From: Yponomeuta sedellus
Taxonomy: Eukaryota > Arthropoda > Insecta > Lepidoptera > Yponomeutidae
NCBI GenBank assembly: GCA_934045075.1
Contig: OW203729.1
Coordinates: 8,112,704 to 8,176,703, forward strand
DNA length: 64,000 nucleotides
Reading direction: 5' to 3'
Position 1 is the first letter of the stretch; the number at the start of each line of letters is the position of its first letter. This document shows positions 54,743 through 64,000 of the stretch, piece after piece. The position numbers and the translations under genes were made by a program. The notes beneath the pieces are model-generated. The model was given only the letters and a program-made list of their open reading frames with translations, made no database searches and was not told where the DNA came from.

Positions 54743-55489
54743 ATGAAGATCGCTGCGCTTACCCTCGTTTTAGTGGCTGTGGCCACGGCCGCCCCCGTCG
54801 AGAACGAAGCTAAACCTGAAGCGAAGCCAGCCGCTCCTGTGGCCCAAATAGTGCCTCTTGTACGAGAGAAACGGTCGAGCTACGGACTCGTCTATACACC
54901 GCCCTGCGCCGCCGCCTCACTGCCCCACTTGGCACCCTACGGTTTGCCGAGCCTCTCGCCGCACGCTCCATCCTACGGCTACAACCCACATGCCGGCTAC
55001 GGTATACCTAGCTACGGCGTCCCTCACTACCGCGCTGAAGACCAACTGAGCGAAGACGGCGAAGTGATGAGCTTCTCCGACACGGACCATATGGGCATGG
55101 CCCGCTCGCTCGGCTATGACTCTTCGGCTGCACAGTACGCGGGCCACGTGTACGGTCCATCGGCGTCTTCAGGTCAGGCGATCGGAGTGTTCCCTAACGC
55201 GCATGTGAGCGGTTGCAACGTCCCGCTGCTGCTGAGCTGCTCCCCGTCGATTGTACCTGGAAAGATCGTAAGCAATCCGGGCTACGGCGGGTCGGGTTAC
55301 GGAGGTCTGTCCGTAGTCCCCGCCTCGGTGGCCGGCGCGGCCCCCGCTGGCTACCGAGGAGTGGATGAGCATCTGATGCATAAGGAAGGCCCAGCCGAAG
55401 AGGCGCACCATGAAGACCATATCCAGCCGCACCATGAGCAACGCAAGACGGTGTCTGAAAGCGGACACATGCCAGCTATGCATTCCTAG
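54743..55489 (+). CDS. Vitelline-membrane-like eggshell protein 1
   Basis: A single-exon 248-residue frame with a signal peptide (MKIAALTLVLVAVATA, cleavage near 16). A furin-type site REKR (41-44) would release the mature protein. Tyr/Gly/Pro-rich repeats follow (SYGYNPHAGYGIPSYGV), then the conserved block AIGVFPNAHVSGCNVPLLLS, in which Cys158-X7-Cys166 matches the first two cysteines of the insect VM domain. The position of the third VM cysteine (Cys-X8-Cys) is Ile. The C terminus is His/Glu-rich. VM proteins are secreted by follicle cells and cross-linked by disulfides into the inner eggshell. AATAAA at 55573-55578 fits the 3' end. GC content is much higher than in the flanks. Confidence 0.85.
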   Translation: MKIAALTLVLVAVATAAPVENEAKPEAKPAAPVAQIVPLVREKRSSYGLVYTPPCAAASLPHLAPYGLPSLSPHAPSYGYNPHAGYGIPSYGVPHYRAEDQLSEDGEVMSFSDTDHMGMARSLGYDSSAAQYAGHVYGPSASSGQAIGVFPNAHVSGCNVPLLLSCSPSIVPGKIVSNPGYGGSGYGGLSVVPASVAGAAPAGYRGVDEHLMHKEGPAEEAHHEDHIQPHHEQRKTVSESGHMPAMHS

Positions 55490-55572
55490 TGACATCGTTC
55501 CAGCCAGTTCGGCTTAGGTTAGATTGTATGCATTGTAGCTGTAAGATTAAATTAAGTAGGAGATTAAAACGT

Positions 55573-55578
55573 AATAAA
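55573..55578 (+). terminator. Poly(A) signal of vitelline-membrane-like gene 1
   Basis: AATAAA 84 bp after the stop codon, followed by a T-rich stretch. Confidence 0.65.
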
Positions 55579-55893
55579 GTTATTTTCAACTTTTGTATGT
55601 ATATTTCTTATTACGATACCATGAATATACCACGTGTAAATTTATACTTAGTTAATTGAATTAGTACTTATATAGCTACAAATTCATCCAGGTAGCTGTA
55701 TAAATTCACATCTTTATTCCAGAGGTGCAGACAAAAATATAGTTCATTAATATAGTTCAACTATAGTTCATTCAAATTGATATGTTTTTAACAGAAGACA
55801 TTTCTTAACCCATTAATTGGAGTATTCGTTAAATGTAGAGTTTCACACAATAGTAGCCGAGCACCTAACGACATAACAAACAATAAAGGGATG

Positions 55894-56720
55894 TTTTAAA
55901 AACCTATTTAGAGGCTAAAAATTCCACCCATTTCGGGTCTCGAACCCCTAACTGCAAAGTAGGTACTCGGGGCTGCATGTGGTGCAAATTACTTCAGCCG
56001 AATGTTGCTGCCTGTACGTAATACAGAGAGTATTGTAAAGAGGTTCGAAATCTCACTGATGCCGGTAAGTCGCCCATTAGCTCAGTTGGGAGAGCGCTGG
56101 CACGGTTAGCCAGGGGTCGTGGGTTTGAGTCCCGGCATGGCCTCATTTTCGGCATCTAAAAAGGTTTTTTGCTATATTTTTTCTTAGTAAAGTAAGTACT
56201 TCTCTACCTTGGCAAAAAAAATTGAGTTACTTACACTCAAAAAAAATGTCAGTGTCCTTTTATCATCATTGTGACCTGTCCTGGACCCAATTCCGCTCAT
56301 AAAATGTCACATCCTGAAAATAGGATTCGTTATATGGATTTGAATCTTTTTTCATTTCATCAATTATACTATTTTTATTTCTAATGCACTAACCCGTGCT
56401 AAGGAACAAATTTAAAAACCTATTTAGAGGCTAAAAATTTCACCCATGCCGGGATTCGAACCCGCAACCTCTGGCTCGGATAGCCAGAGGTTGCGGGTTC
56501 GAATCCCGGCATGGGTGAAATTTTTAGCCACTAAATAGGTTTTTAAATTAAATATAGTCTATCAAAAAAACCATTTGTTTGTCTAATCTTCCTCCTTATA
56601 CATTTGACAGGCAGACAACTTTTGTCCGGAAAAAAGTTATCATTTTAGTGCACAGTAACTCTAAATAGGTTTTCAAAATGGTCCTTAGCACGGGTGCGTT
56701 AAGTGCATTAAAAAGAATAT
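55894..56720 (+). repeat. Family T element with 12-bp target duplication, nested copy inside
   Basis: aataaagggatg flanks it at 55882-55893 and 56721-56732. The left end is the inverted trailer and a T-arm remnant (aaaacctatttagaggctaa). A complete tRNA-like head (A box tagctcagttggg, anticodon position GGT) lies at about 56071-56141. The right end is gcattaaaaagaatat. A second fold-back, made of two inverted T-arm halves centred near 56480, sits at about 56348-56558. Confidence 0.75.
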
Positions 56721-56849
56721 AATAAAGGGATGGTTATTTACACATGTTGGTATCAAAATGTTAAAGGCTAAATTGTTGACAACTTGGGGCTAGTAAATGA
56801 TGCCCAGGAGAGCGTTCGTAGAGGGCTGAATATAAGTAGCTAAAATTTA

Positions 56850-56940
56850 AGTACATGCCCGCAGTGGGAATCGAACCTGGGCCTCTCGCTTCAGAGCCCA
56901 CTGTTCTAATTACTCACTGGGCTACGCCGCTCCTAGCTAC
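56850..56940 (-). repeat. tRNA-derived SINE head
   Basis: The minus strand carries an A box and a B-box-like ggttcgattccc; the head matches that of family B (compare 59940-60012). Confidence 0.6.
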
Positions 56941-56944
56941 CATC

Positions 56945-57200
56945 TTCTTCTTCTTCAAGCTATATTAGTCCACTGCTCTACATAGCCCTCCCCTAATGAG
57001 CGCAAGGTTGTGCCATCAATGGGGGGTAATGTCCACAATCCCCACGCTGGGCATGCGGGTTGGAGATCGCAGTTTGGTGGAATTGTACTGTAGGGGGCGC
57101 TGCTGCCCACCCTCCGGTTTGTATCCCTTAGTCGCCTTTTACGACACCCGCGGGAAGAATTTGGGTTGGTGCTATCTCTAGATCGACACCCCACAGCAGC
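56945..57200 (-). mobile_element. RTE LINE 3'-end fragment
   Basis: cttcttcaagctatattagt, then acatagccctcccctaatga, then ggggggtaatgtccacaatc, then cgacacccgcgggaagaa. Truncated at the 5' side. Confidence 0.6.
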
Positions 57201-57384
57201 TACCTAGCTACCATATAGCACGGGATATCTTAATATCCAGGACCAGGACCTGTGATTGTGTTGGGTGGAAGTTATTTACTTATGTAAATGTTAAATTTTG
57301 TAATATTGTTCTGCTGTTGTTGTGTTCTACTTATGTTCTTAGAATGTGTATATTTTGTTAATATATATATACTTTGTGTACTTA

Positions 57385-57465
<81 letters not shown>
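57385..57465. repeat. TA dinucleotide microsatellite
   Basis: About 40 uninterrupted TA units, ending in atgtatatttgcgtg. Confidence 0.95.
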
Positions 57466-57470
<5 letters not shown>

Positions 57471-57734
57471 TTGCGTGTATAAAAATGGAAATTACACAGA
57501 TATTTCTTAACCTAAGAGAACAGACGACGACCTTATCACTAAAAATGATCTCTTCCAGACAACCTTTACTACTGATGACCTCAGTGTAGTTTCGTGATAT
57601 ACATCTTTGCAATGGCCTTGTCTGTTTATCATAGCACTGGGTATCAGTTTGGGGTTAGTATAAATAAAATGATTGGGTTGAGTGGGAGTTATTATATATT
57701 ATTATGACTATAGTTTTTATTATTATTATTGTTA

Positions 57735-57815
57735 CCTACAGCGATGGTAGCGCAGCGTTATAACGCAGCCTTACATTCGGGAGGTGGTGGGTTCGAATCC
57801 CGGCATGTACGATTT
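57735..57815 (+). repeat. tRNA-derived SINE head
   Basis: A box tggtagcgcagcg and B box ggttcgaatccc at tRNA spacing; followed by cggcatgtacgatttag. The body is replaced by the fold-back at 57827. Confidence 0.6.
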
Positions 57816-57826
57816 AGACTTTAATC

Positions 57827-58000
57827 AAAACTGTTTTTATACGGATTTTACTTGTTTATTTTACATTTTTACAATTTTCCAACGTTTTGGCACTTTTTCA
57901 GGTGCCGTGGTCTCGGAAGACGGCACCTGAAAAAGTGCCGAAACGTCGGATAATTGTAAAAATGTAAAATAAACGAGTAAAATCCGTATAAAAACAGTTT
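57827..58000. repeat. Imperfect fold-back, ~80-bp arms
   Basis: aaaactgtttttatacggat pairs with atccgtataaaaacagtttt. The inner arms read cactttttcaggtgccgt and acggcacctgaaaaagtg, with an 11-nt loop. The arms differ at a few positions. Confidence 0.8.
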
Positions 58001-58009
58001 TTATAATGT

Positions 58010-58200
58010 CTAGTGCTCGTGTTAACCTTAGGAAATACCATATAGACTTTGTTTACTAAGTTAGGAACATTTGCTCGTAGAAAAACACGGTTAGGAAATC
58101 TGAGTGTCTGACGTCTCCACATACCTCAGTGCTTGAAATTCCCAATCCGGGGTGGGCATGATCTCTTTTTGCAGTGGGATGTATCCAATGGGCTACATTA
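58010..58200 (+). repeat. SINE family C body fragment
   Basis: gtgtctgacgtctccacata, then cctcagtgcttgaaattccc, then gcagtgggatgta. It lacks the tRNA head. Confidence 0.55.
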
Positions 58201-58369
58201 TTTATTGAAAGAAAACAAACAATTGTACCTTATAGTATCAGGTCAAAAAAATCTTATACGTAATCTTAATTTTTGAACTAAAACTTTCGTAAGCACAACA
58301 CATAATCTTAATTGTATGTAATTGTGGCGTTTTCTGTAGATTTATATAAAGGTAAATCTATTACCACCA

Positions 58370-58502
58370 GGTGGGTTGACGATCTGCTGATGATTAGGTG
58401 GGATGACGATGCGGCAAGCTGAAAACAGGGCGCTATGGCGCTCATTAGGGGAGGGCTATGTCCAGCAGTGGACTACATAATATAGCCTGAAGAAGAAGAA
58501 GA
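58370..58502 (+). mobile_element. RTE LINE 3' end
   Basis: It encodes the last RTE residues in a decayed frame (RWDDDAAS) and ends gcgctcattaggggagggct, then gtccagcagtggactacata, then a GAA repeat tail. Confidence 0.7.
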
Positions 58503-58904
58503 AATCTATTACCTACTACAATTAAATACCTAATTTTAAATATGGCCGTAATAAGACTATTTATACTGCGTCCTGTGGCACCTTCACTCACACTGAGCTC
58601 ACACTAGACGGGGGAAGGGAAGGGTGACTCGGACGCTGCAGTGCCTGGGACATTAATATTTAAGGAAGGTACGCACCATTTTCTTTTCGTTATAAGGACT
58701 TATGGAGCTTACCTTATTATTTCAAAAGTACCTTTAGATAATTCTGTGTATGTCAATAACTCGCTTTATAGGATAAATTGAACAGTCAATTCATGATTTA
58801 GATGTATAGTGTACAACGTGTCGTCTTTTAAAGTCGCTTACACAGTGAATGAAATAGGAAGTAGCTGACTTCATGAATCTCACCGCATCGTAGGATACTC
58901 GTAT

Positions 58905-59456
58905 AGTATATTTCATTACAAGTGCGGAAAGGCTGTCATTGCAAAGAGTTCCGACAAATGTTTGACAAATGGTTGACAGTCGGAACAAGTTGCAATGACG
59001 GTTGCGCACGTGTAATGAATGACTAGTTTTAATACAGTTGCGAAAAAATTAAGCAATTTAATAAAGAAAAATTATTTCGAAAATGGCGCCAACCGTAAAA
59101 GAACATAAGCAGAGTTTTTTTTTCTTCACCCATTCTGGTAGGCAAAGGGCATGCAGCCAAGTCTTCAGTAGATTTTTTTTATTGATATGAAATGAAAATG
59201 AAACCTAACCTAACTCATTCAATCAAATCATTAAACCTGATATTGAAACAAATTAGTAGCTTCTTTTTAGAAATATACGTATTTGCATCAATCATAAAAA
59301 CTTCTATGATTCAGTACCTAGACGTGCGGGACCGTCATTGCAACTTGTTCCGACTGTCAACCCTCGCCTTTTTCTGCGCCTCGGTTCGGGTAGACATTTG
59401 TCGGAACTCTTTGCAATGACAGCCTATCCGCACTTGTAATGAAATATACTATTTAT
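58905..59456. mobile_element. Family F MITE with long terminal inverted repeats
   Basis: The left end (agtatatttcattacaagtg then gctgtcattgcaaagagttc) reappears inverted at the right end (gaactctttgcaatgacagc then cacttgtaatgaaatatact). The inner TIR portions include cggaacaagttgcaatgacg. TIRs are about 110 bp. No ORF. Related to the insert at 50731-51343. Confidence 0.7.
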
Positions 59457-59620
59457 GTAGCCTATATACGCCCCACTGCCGGGCTTCAGACCTTCTCTCA
59501 AAAAGAGTGAGTATGGGCTTAAGACCGCGTACCCACCGCGGTTGGCAATTTCAAGCGCTGAGGTTTTTGAATACCCCAGACACTCAGGTTTTATTATAAT
59601 TTTTTCCGTCACCGTCATAA

Positions 59621-60018
59621 TAATGTTGGCCTTTTTTGCATCTACTTAATGAGATGGTTTATACAGCGTCCAGTGGTATCTTCACTCACACTAGATGGGT
59701 GAAGGGACCATTCCGACGCTGTAGCGCCTGGGACTTGGTTTTATAGATGGTGTAGGCTTGCCCACCACCTATACCATCCTGACAGCTTAGTCGGCCTAGC
59801 TCACAGGAAAGACTAGTCAATACGTGCGGAGCTAACCAAGCCGCGGGTTTCCTCACGATGTTTTCCTTCACAGTTAGCGTGTGGTATTGCGACTACAAAT
59901 TCGCAAATGTACGTAACTTTGAATATAATCAAAGTCAATGGTACGCACTCGGGATCGAACCTGGGGCTCTCGCTTGCCAGTCCATGGTGCTACCCACTGA
60001 GCTACCACCGCTTCACCG
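59621..60018 (-). repeat. SINE family B, full length, 14-bp target duplication
   Basis: cgtcaccgtcataa flanks it at 59607-59620 and 60019-60032. The minus strand reads a tRNA-like head (A box tggtagctcagtgggtag, B box ggttcgatccc), the body including gaaggaaaacatcgtgagga, ggcaagcctacaccatct and cactggacgctgtataaa, and an ATT-type tail. It is the best copy of the family in the window. Confidence 0.9.
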
Positions 60019-60032
60019 CGTCACCGTCATAA

Positions 60033-60476
60033 GTTAACCGAAATAAATCCATAAAGATTATTGTTATTATAGAACTTTCAGGTTGATCTTGTGTTACCAT
60101 AGGGCTTCCAGCTTTCAGGAGTGTTATTCCTTAAATAAATTTCTCCATCGTGCAATAGTGCAAATATGGATCAAACGGGAGTATTCAGAGGTGGGATCAG
60201 TTTACGTAATAAACTCAAGGAATAGTTTCCATCTGTGAGCCTGGAGCCATCTTTTCTATCTAATGATTTGAAAGATGCCTTTATTACAACGTAGAGCTGG
60301 CTTAACTTAGGTAGTTACCTACTTTGTTTTCGCAAAATCGAAGGTCACACACATATATTGCTTGGATACTTAGCGTGACAGCGTTTTCCGCTATCATCAG
60401 CACATCGCTCAATACAACCTACTGCGACATGCCAACAAAAACATTTCCGGAAACTTTCCGTCTTTAGTACACTCAG
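60033..60476. promoter_or_regulatory. Upstream region of vitelline-membrane-like gene 2
   Basis: Gene-free. It presumably carries the follicle-cell control elements, but no specific site is assigned. Confidence 0.3.
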
Positions 60477-60484
60477 TATAAATA
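60477..60484 (+). promoter_or_regulatory. TATA box of vitelline-membrane-like gene 2
   Basis: TATAAATA, 46-53 bp before the ATG, the same octamer as in gene 1. Confidence 0.75.
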
Positions 60485-60529
60485 CTAAACACTACCGAGG
60501 CACCATCACACATCTCTACCAACATCACA

Positions 60530-61210
60530 ATGAAGATCATCCTTGTGCTTAGTGCTTTCGCCGCCGCCGCCCTCGCTGCCCCCACCAAAGACGGACCCAC
60601 ATTCGTCTACGGGGCCAGGAGGTCCAAGAAATCTGCCTACGGAGCAAAGCCTTCCTACGGGGCCGTGCCTTCCTATGGAATCGGGCCTTCCTATGGAGCC
60701 GGGCCTTCCTATGGAATTTCGGGGTCTTCCTACGGCATCGCCGGTTCTTCATATGATGCTTCCTGTCCTCACGGCGCTGGCGTAGGCTACGCAGCGTCAG
60801 CACCGATACCGTTGTTCCTGACGCCGCAAGTCGGTCACTACAGAGAAGACGAAGGCATGTTGGAGAATGAGACAGGCGAGGCGCCGGCCGCGCGCTCGTA
60901 TGGCGGTTACGGTGGCGAAGTGGCTCTTGGAGCCGGCGCAGGCGTGGGGCCCGGAGCCGTTGGCGTGTTCCCGAACGCGAGAGTAGGCGGCTGCGCGATT
61001 CCGCTGCTATTGAGCTGTGCGCCTAAAGTGGTGTCGGGTCACGTTGTCCAGCACGAGTACGCCCAGCCCAGCTACAAGGAGGCGGAGCAGAAGGAGGCGC
61101 ATGAGCACTGGGTGCACGCGCAACGATCGAACGACGCGCAGGAAGACTTCCATCTTCACCATGCCGCCGCGCTGCAACAGCAGCAGCACGAGGAGAAGAA
61201 GAAGCAATGA
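60530..61210 (+). CDS. Vitelline-membrane-like eggshell protein 2
   Basis: A single-exon 226-residue frame. Signal peptide MKIILVLSAFAAAALA (cleavage near 16). The basic site RRSKK (30-34) is a likely propeptide cut. Tandem PSYG-type repeats occupy about 37-75 (KPSYGAVPSYGIGPSYG). Then comes a Gly/Ala segment and the block AVGVFPNARVGGCAIPLLLS, with Cys145-X7-Cys153; the third VM cysteine is absent. A further Cys is at 79. The tail is Gln/Glu/His-rich (KEAEQKEAHEHW, then HEEKKKQ). The block and tail closely match the partial gene at 63666, so these two are recent paralogues, while gene 1 is more distant. It is convergent with the partial gene. Confidence 0.86.
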   Translation: MKIILVLSAFAAAALAAPTKDGPTFVYGARRSKKSAYGAKPSYGAVPSYGIGPSYGAGPSYGISGSSYGIAGSSYDASCPHGAGVGYAASAPIPLFLTPQVGHYREDEGMLENETGEAPAARSYGGYGGEVALGAGAGVGPGAVGVFPNARVGGCAIPLLLSCAPKVVSGHVVQHEYAQPSYKEAEQKEAHEHWVHAQRSNDAQEDFHLHHAAALQQQQHEEKKKQ

Positions 61211-63665
61211 GTGAGAACACTGGCTCGATAGTTTTTGTTAAATGATCTGGTCAAGGTGTTGTATCTACCTATATTTTCATAGGTACTTACGTAATAAGAT
61301 GTATATTATTTTTGTATGTTAAGAAATGTCAATTATATACCTACATTTTAAACCAACTACATTGTTTTAACTTATTAAAAGTAGGCCCTAATCTTACGAT
61401 GTCAGTCCATCTATATGTGTTGTGGCGAAATGAAATTGCTTAAGGTGAAGTGTACCACGCATACCATCTGTCTGACGTGAAGAAATCTTTTTAATGGATA
61501 CGATCACCTACTCTTCTTTGCCAGGTGACACTCGACAGAACATCGATGACCTTACTTCGCCCTCTTAGCACCCCTCAATCAGTCTCAAGGCAAGGGCACA
61601 CACGTTGCCGGTGATACATTAGACATCACCTCAATCTTAACATCTTAATTGCAAAGTCCCCGGTAGAGTTAACGTACGGCGTTAATTAGGTCAATGCGCT
61701 GTCGACAGCACATACAGTAAGCTCTCGGCGCCAGTGAAGTGAGTACTCTACTGTAAGCCGCCGAATACCCTCAATCGCTAGTCATCTCAACGACTCACTT
61801 GAGTTAGGGGGTCTTACTGGGGCGAACACAGACTTCGATACATGCCGACCTAGCTATGTGCAGCTATCGGTCTTGAAGGGTGTCACGAGCACTGTCAGGC
61901 TTAAACTCTTTAACAAATATCTAAATCACTCCCCTTGATCGAAACGCGCGCGTTAAATAAAATAACCAAATGCAACATCCGACGAATAACATAACAAAAT
62001 TTACATATTGGCACGTACATTGCTTCTGACCCTACACTAGGATACCCTGTGTCTCAGACAGTCGGATCCACCGTTTTCAGCAATACCAATTTCCTTTAGA
62101 ACATAAGAACACGATCGGCGCCGCTATAGCTGAGTGATTCCAATCGTGTATGTGTCAAATTTGGATTTGAATTGCTCAGGATTTGAGAGCTCTCTAGTAG
62201 TGGAAGAGCGGTGACTATTGCTACAGGTATTTTTATACTTACAAGTAGATACCGTCAATGTATGTAGTCTAAGAAGCAGTGGATAACGAAATAAAGAATT
62301 TAAAGGAATTTTGCCTGAAGGCCAGTTTTTAGCTGAAAACTATTAGTTCTAGGATGTTGATATACGTTCTAGGCTGTATGTACTATAAATTGTTATCACA
62401 GATATTAAGATTTTTGTTGTGAACTTTTTGAAAAAAAATATGTTATGAAACAAGTTATGATTTTATTCCATTGGTGGCGCTAGTTAGCACCCCAAAGCGG
62501 CTTAAGAGTCTGGAATTAAAAGTAACTACAAGACTACCTAACTATATGCTAACTCCGTCTATACTAACATTTAACATAAGTTTATTTTTGTTCTACACGA
62601 AGGATGCCAAATAATTTTAACTACCCAAATATTTTTTGTTAAAAAAATACCATTTATTTCAGCACCTAGATTTAGTATAAGTCTTTTAACTCACAAAAAA
62701 TACAAAATAAATAAATATAAATACTTCCTTAGTTTACTCCTGTTATTTATTTTTCATTTTTAATCGATATCAAATTATCCGGTTTGAAAGGGTAAGGGTA
62801 AACTTCCCAGGTGGTCCCACGGTAAACAAGTCAGGATCTGATAGTGGGATCCTCTAGAAATCAAGGGAACTCATAAAATTTTACCACGAGCGATTTGGGC
62901 GTTTTTACAGTAACTTTTTATAAAGCTTTTATTTGCTTTCGGAAAATACAATTTGGTGGGGCCTTAGTGATGATGAAGAGTTGCGTAGTTGCAATACGTT
63001 TGCTTGACAAAAAATTTCGAAACTGGCAGACAGCTTTGTTGACCTATAATTGTCACAGTAAAGCCCAATTTATACGAGTATAAGATAAGTGCGAGTTAAG
63101 TTTTTCTCGAAATTTTTGTCACTCAGAGAAAGAAAATGAAATGCACTATTTTTCGTGAATTTTGGTAATTTTTCACGGGTGGGAAGTTCTCGAGACAATT
63201 TAATTTCCACTCGTGAAACATTATCAAACTTCAAGAAAAATAGTGCATTTTTTTGGACGATTAGTAAAAACCGACTTCAGTAATTTAAATGAATATCACA
63301 TTATTTATGTAGCTACTTCGGATTTGAAGGTCATATTCGTTTAAATGATTTCTGTGTTTCTATACTGTAGTGTTTTGAAGGCGGGTTTTATTTTATATTA
63401 TTTAAAAACTATACCTACCACATTCTATGCGTGAATGTGTGACTCTAACTACCTAATTCAATATGATAGGGTTGAGCTTACGAGTTATTAATGAGGCGTG
63501 AAAGTACATACATGCTATTTAAAAATTTATATGTTTTATTTCGTTTCATGAAAGTATAAAAATATAAAAAAGTACAATTGGTTTTCACGGCATTGATCTG
63601 TGAAGAAATATATACAACTTGCTGCCCGGAGTTAAACCTTTCATTGACACGAGTGTTTCTTAAAC
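61211..63665. other. Spacer between convergent eggshell genes; repeats only
   Basis: No gene. It contains a SINE family A body scrap on the minus strand (61985-62060), a LINE-end-like remnant shared with 16086-16290 (62375-62490), and a fold-back at 63138-63251 (aatgcactatttttcgtgaa inverted at its right end). Open frames at 62895 and 63478 look random. Confidence 0.5.
63138..63251. repeat. Small fold-back, MITE-like
   Basis: aaatgcactattttt at the left and aaaaatagtgcattt at the right are exact inverted repeats; inner parts (tttcacgggtggg / ccactcgtgaaa) also pair. Confidence 0.6.
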
Positions 63666-64000
63666 TCATTGCTTCTTAGACTTCTCCTCGTGCTGCTGCG
63701 GCACAGCAGCGGCGTGATGCAGGCGCTTGTCATCGTGCGCGTCGTTCGCTCGTTGGGCATGCGTCCAGTGCTCGTGCGCCTCTTTCTGCTCTGCCTCCTT
63801 GTAGCTGGGCTGGCCGTACTCGTGCTGGACCACGTGACCTGACACCACGCTGGGCGCGCAGCTCAGCAGCAGCGGAATCGCGCAACCGCCCACTCGTGCG
63901 TTCGGGAACACCCCTATCGCTCCCGGCCCCTCACCCGCGCCCGCTCCGATGGCCACTCCGCCGCCGTAGCCGCCATACGATCGCGCGGCTGGCGCCTCAC
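63666..64000 (-). CDS. Vitelline-membrane-like eggshell protein 3, partial
   Basis: The frame runs from the TGA at 63666-63668 to the window edge, giving about 110 C-terminal residues; the start lies beyond 64000. It reads EAPAARSYGGYGGG, then AIGVFPNARVGGCAIPLLLS, again Cys-X7-Cys without a third VM cysteine, then HVVQHEYGQPSYKEAEQKEA and a HEEKSKKQ end. It is nearly the same as gene 2 over this stretch, with scattered changes and a shorter Gln run, so it is a paralogue and not an assembly duplicate. The convergent layout with gene 2 implies an inverted duplication. Confidence 0.88.
   Translation of the reverse strand, partial: EAPAARSYGGYGGGVAIGAGAGEGPGAIGVFPNARVGGCAIPLLLSCAPSVVSGHVVQHEYGQPSYKEAEQKEAHEHWTHAQRANDAHDDKRLHHAAAVPQQHEEKSKKQ

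Noticed and set aside
54858..55495. Overlapping frames within the first eggshell gene
   Set aside because: High GC content keeps other frames open; only the frame with signal peptide and the VM-like motif is coding.
57288..57612. Frames rich in Tyr-Ile repeats
   Set aside because: Translation of the TA microsatellite.
1..64000. CRISPR arrays, bacterial operons, phage or attachment sites
   Set aside because: Introns, SINEs and eukaryotic genes show this is an insect genome; the direct repeats found are tandem mobile-element units without spacers.

Overview
The window is AT-rich, intron-containing DNA from an insect, most probably a moth or butterfly. The evidence is small-intron housekeeping genes, single-exon eggshell genes with the lepidopteran type of vitelline-membrane motif, several tRNA-headed SINE families, a Helitron end of the type common in Lepidoptera, RTE and gag-zinc-knuckle LINEs, and hAT and mariner debris. 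Species cannot be read from the sequence.

Layout. Positions 1-17.4 kb hold no gene I can defend. They are dominated by repeats, above all a 3.5 kb palindromic array of tRNA-like 309-bp units (5779-9293) and two dispersed fold-back relatives (4480-4712, 13519-14008). At 17.7-17.9 kb an orphan minus-strand exon resembles the N terminus of a CLIP-190/restin-type protein. From 18 to 24 kb there is a pile of DNA transposons: a hAT-like element carrying an intact LINE-type gag ORF (19107-20692), a short THAP-like exon, a broken mariner transposase and a hAT MITE with another repeat nested in it. A full-length two-ORF LINE with target duplications (24118-29774) ends 245 bp upstream of the pelota start codon.

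The gene-rich middle contains pelota (+, seven exons, 30020-36074; ribosome rescue) and pescadillo (-, six exons, 36525-39744; 60S ribosome biogenesis). They are convergent with facing poly(A) signals. A single-exon gene for an unknown secreted protein follows (-, 40393-41235).

From 42 to 50 kb lies a two-exon gene for a secreted TIL-domain (Ascaris-type) inhibitor: exon 1 at 44618-44730, exon 2 at 49430-49634. Its 4.7 kb intron is almost wholly repeats, including a hairpin-bearing tandem array that looks derived from the gene's own 3' splice site and is split by a 1.48 kb fold-back mariner-like element.

From 54.7 kb to the end, three vitelline-membrane-like genes (54743-55489 +, 60530-61210 +, 63666-64000 - partial) share a signal peptide design, a Cys-X7-Cys motif and, in the two complete genes, the same TATA-box position. 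They probably form a cluster expressed together in the ovarian follicle.

All exon joins were made by eye from splice consensus, reading frame and remembered family conservation. No database search was run. Repeat families are labelled T (tRNA fold-back), A, B and C (SINEs), D, E and F only for use inside this annotation.
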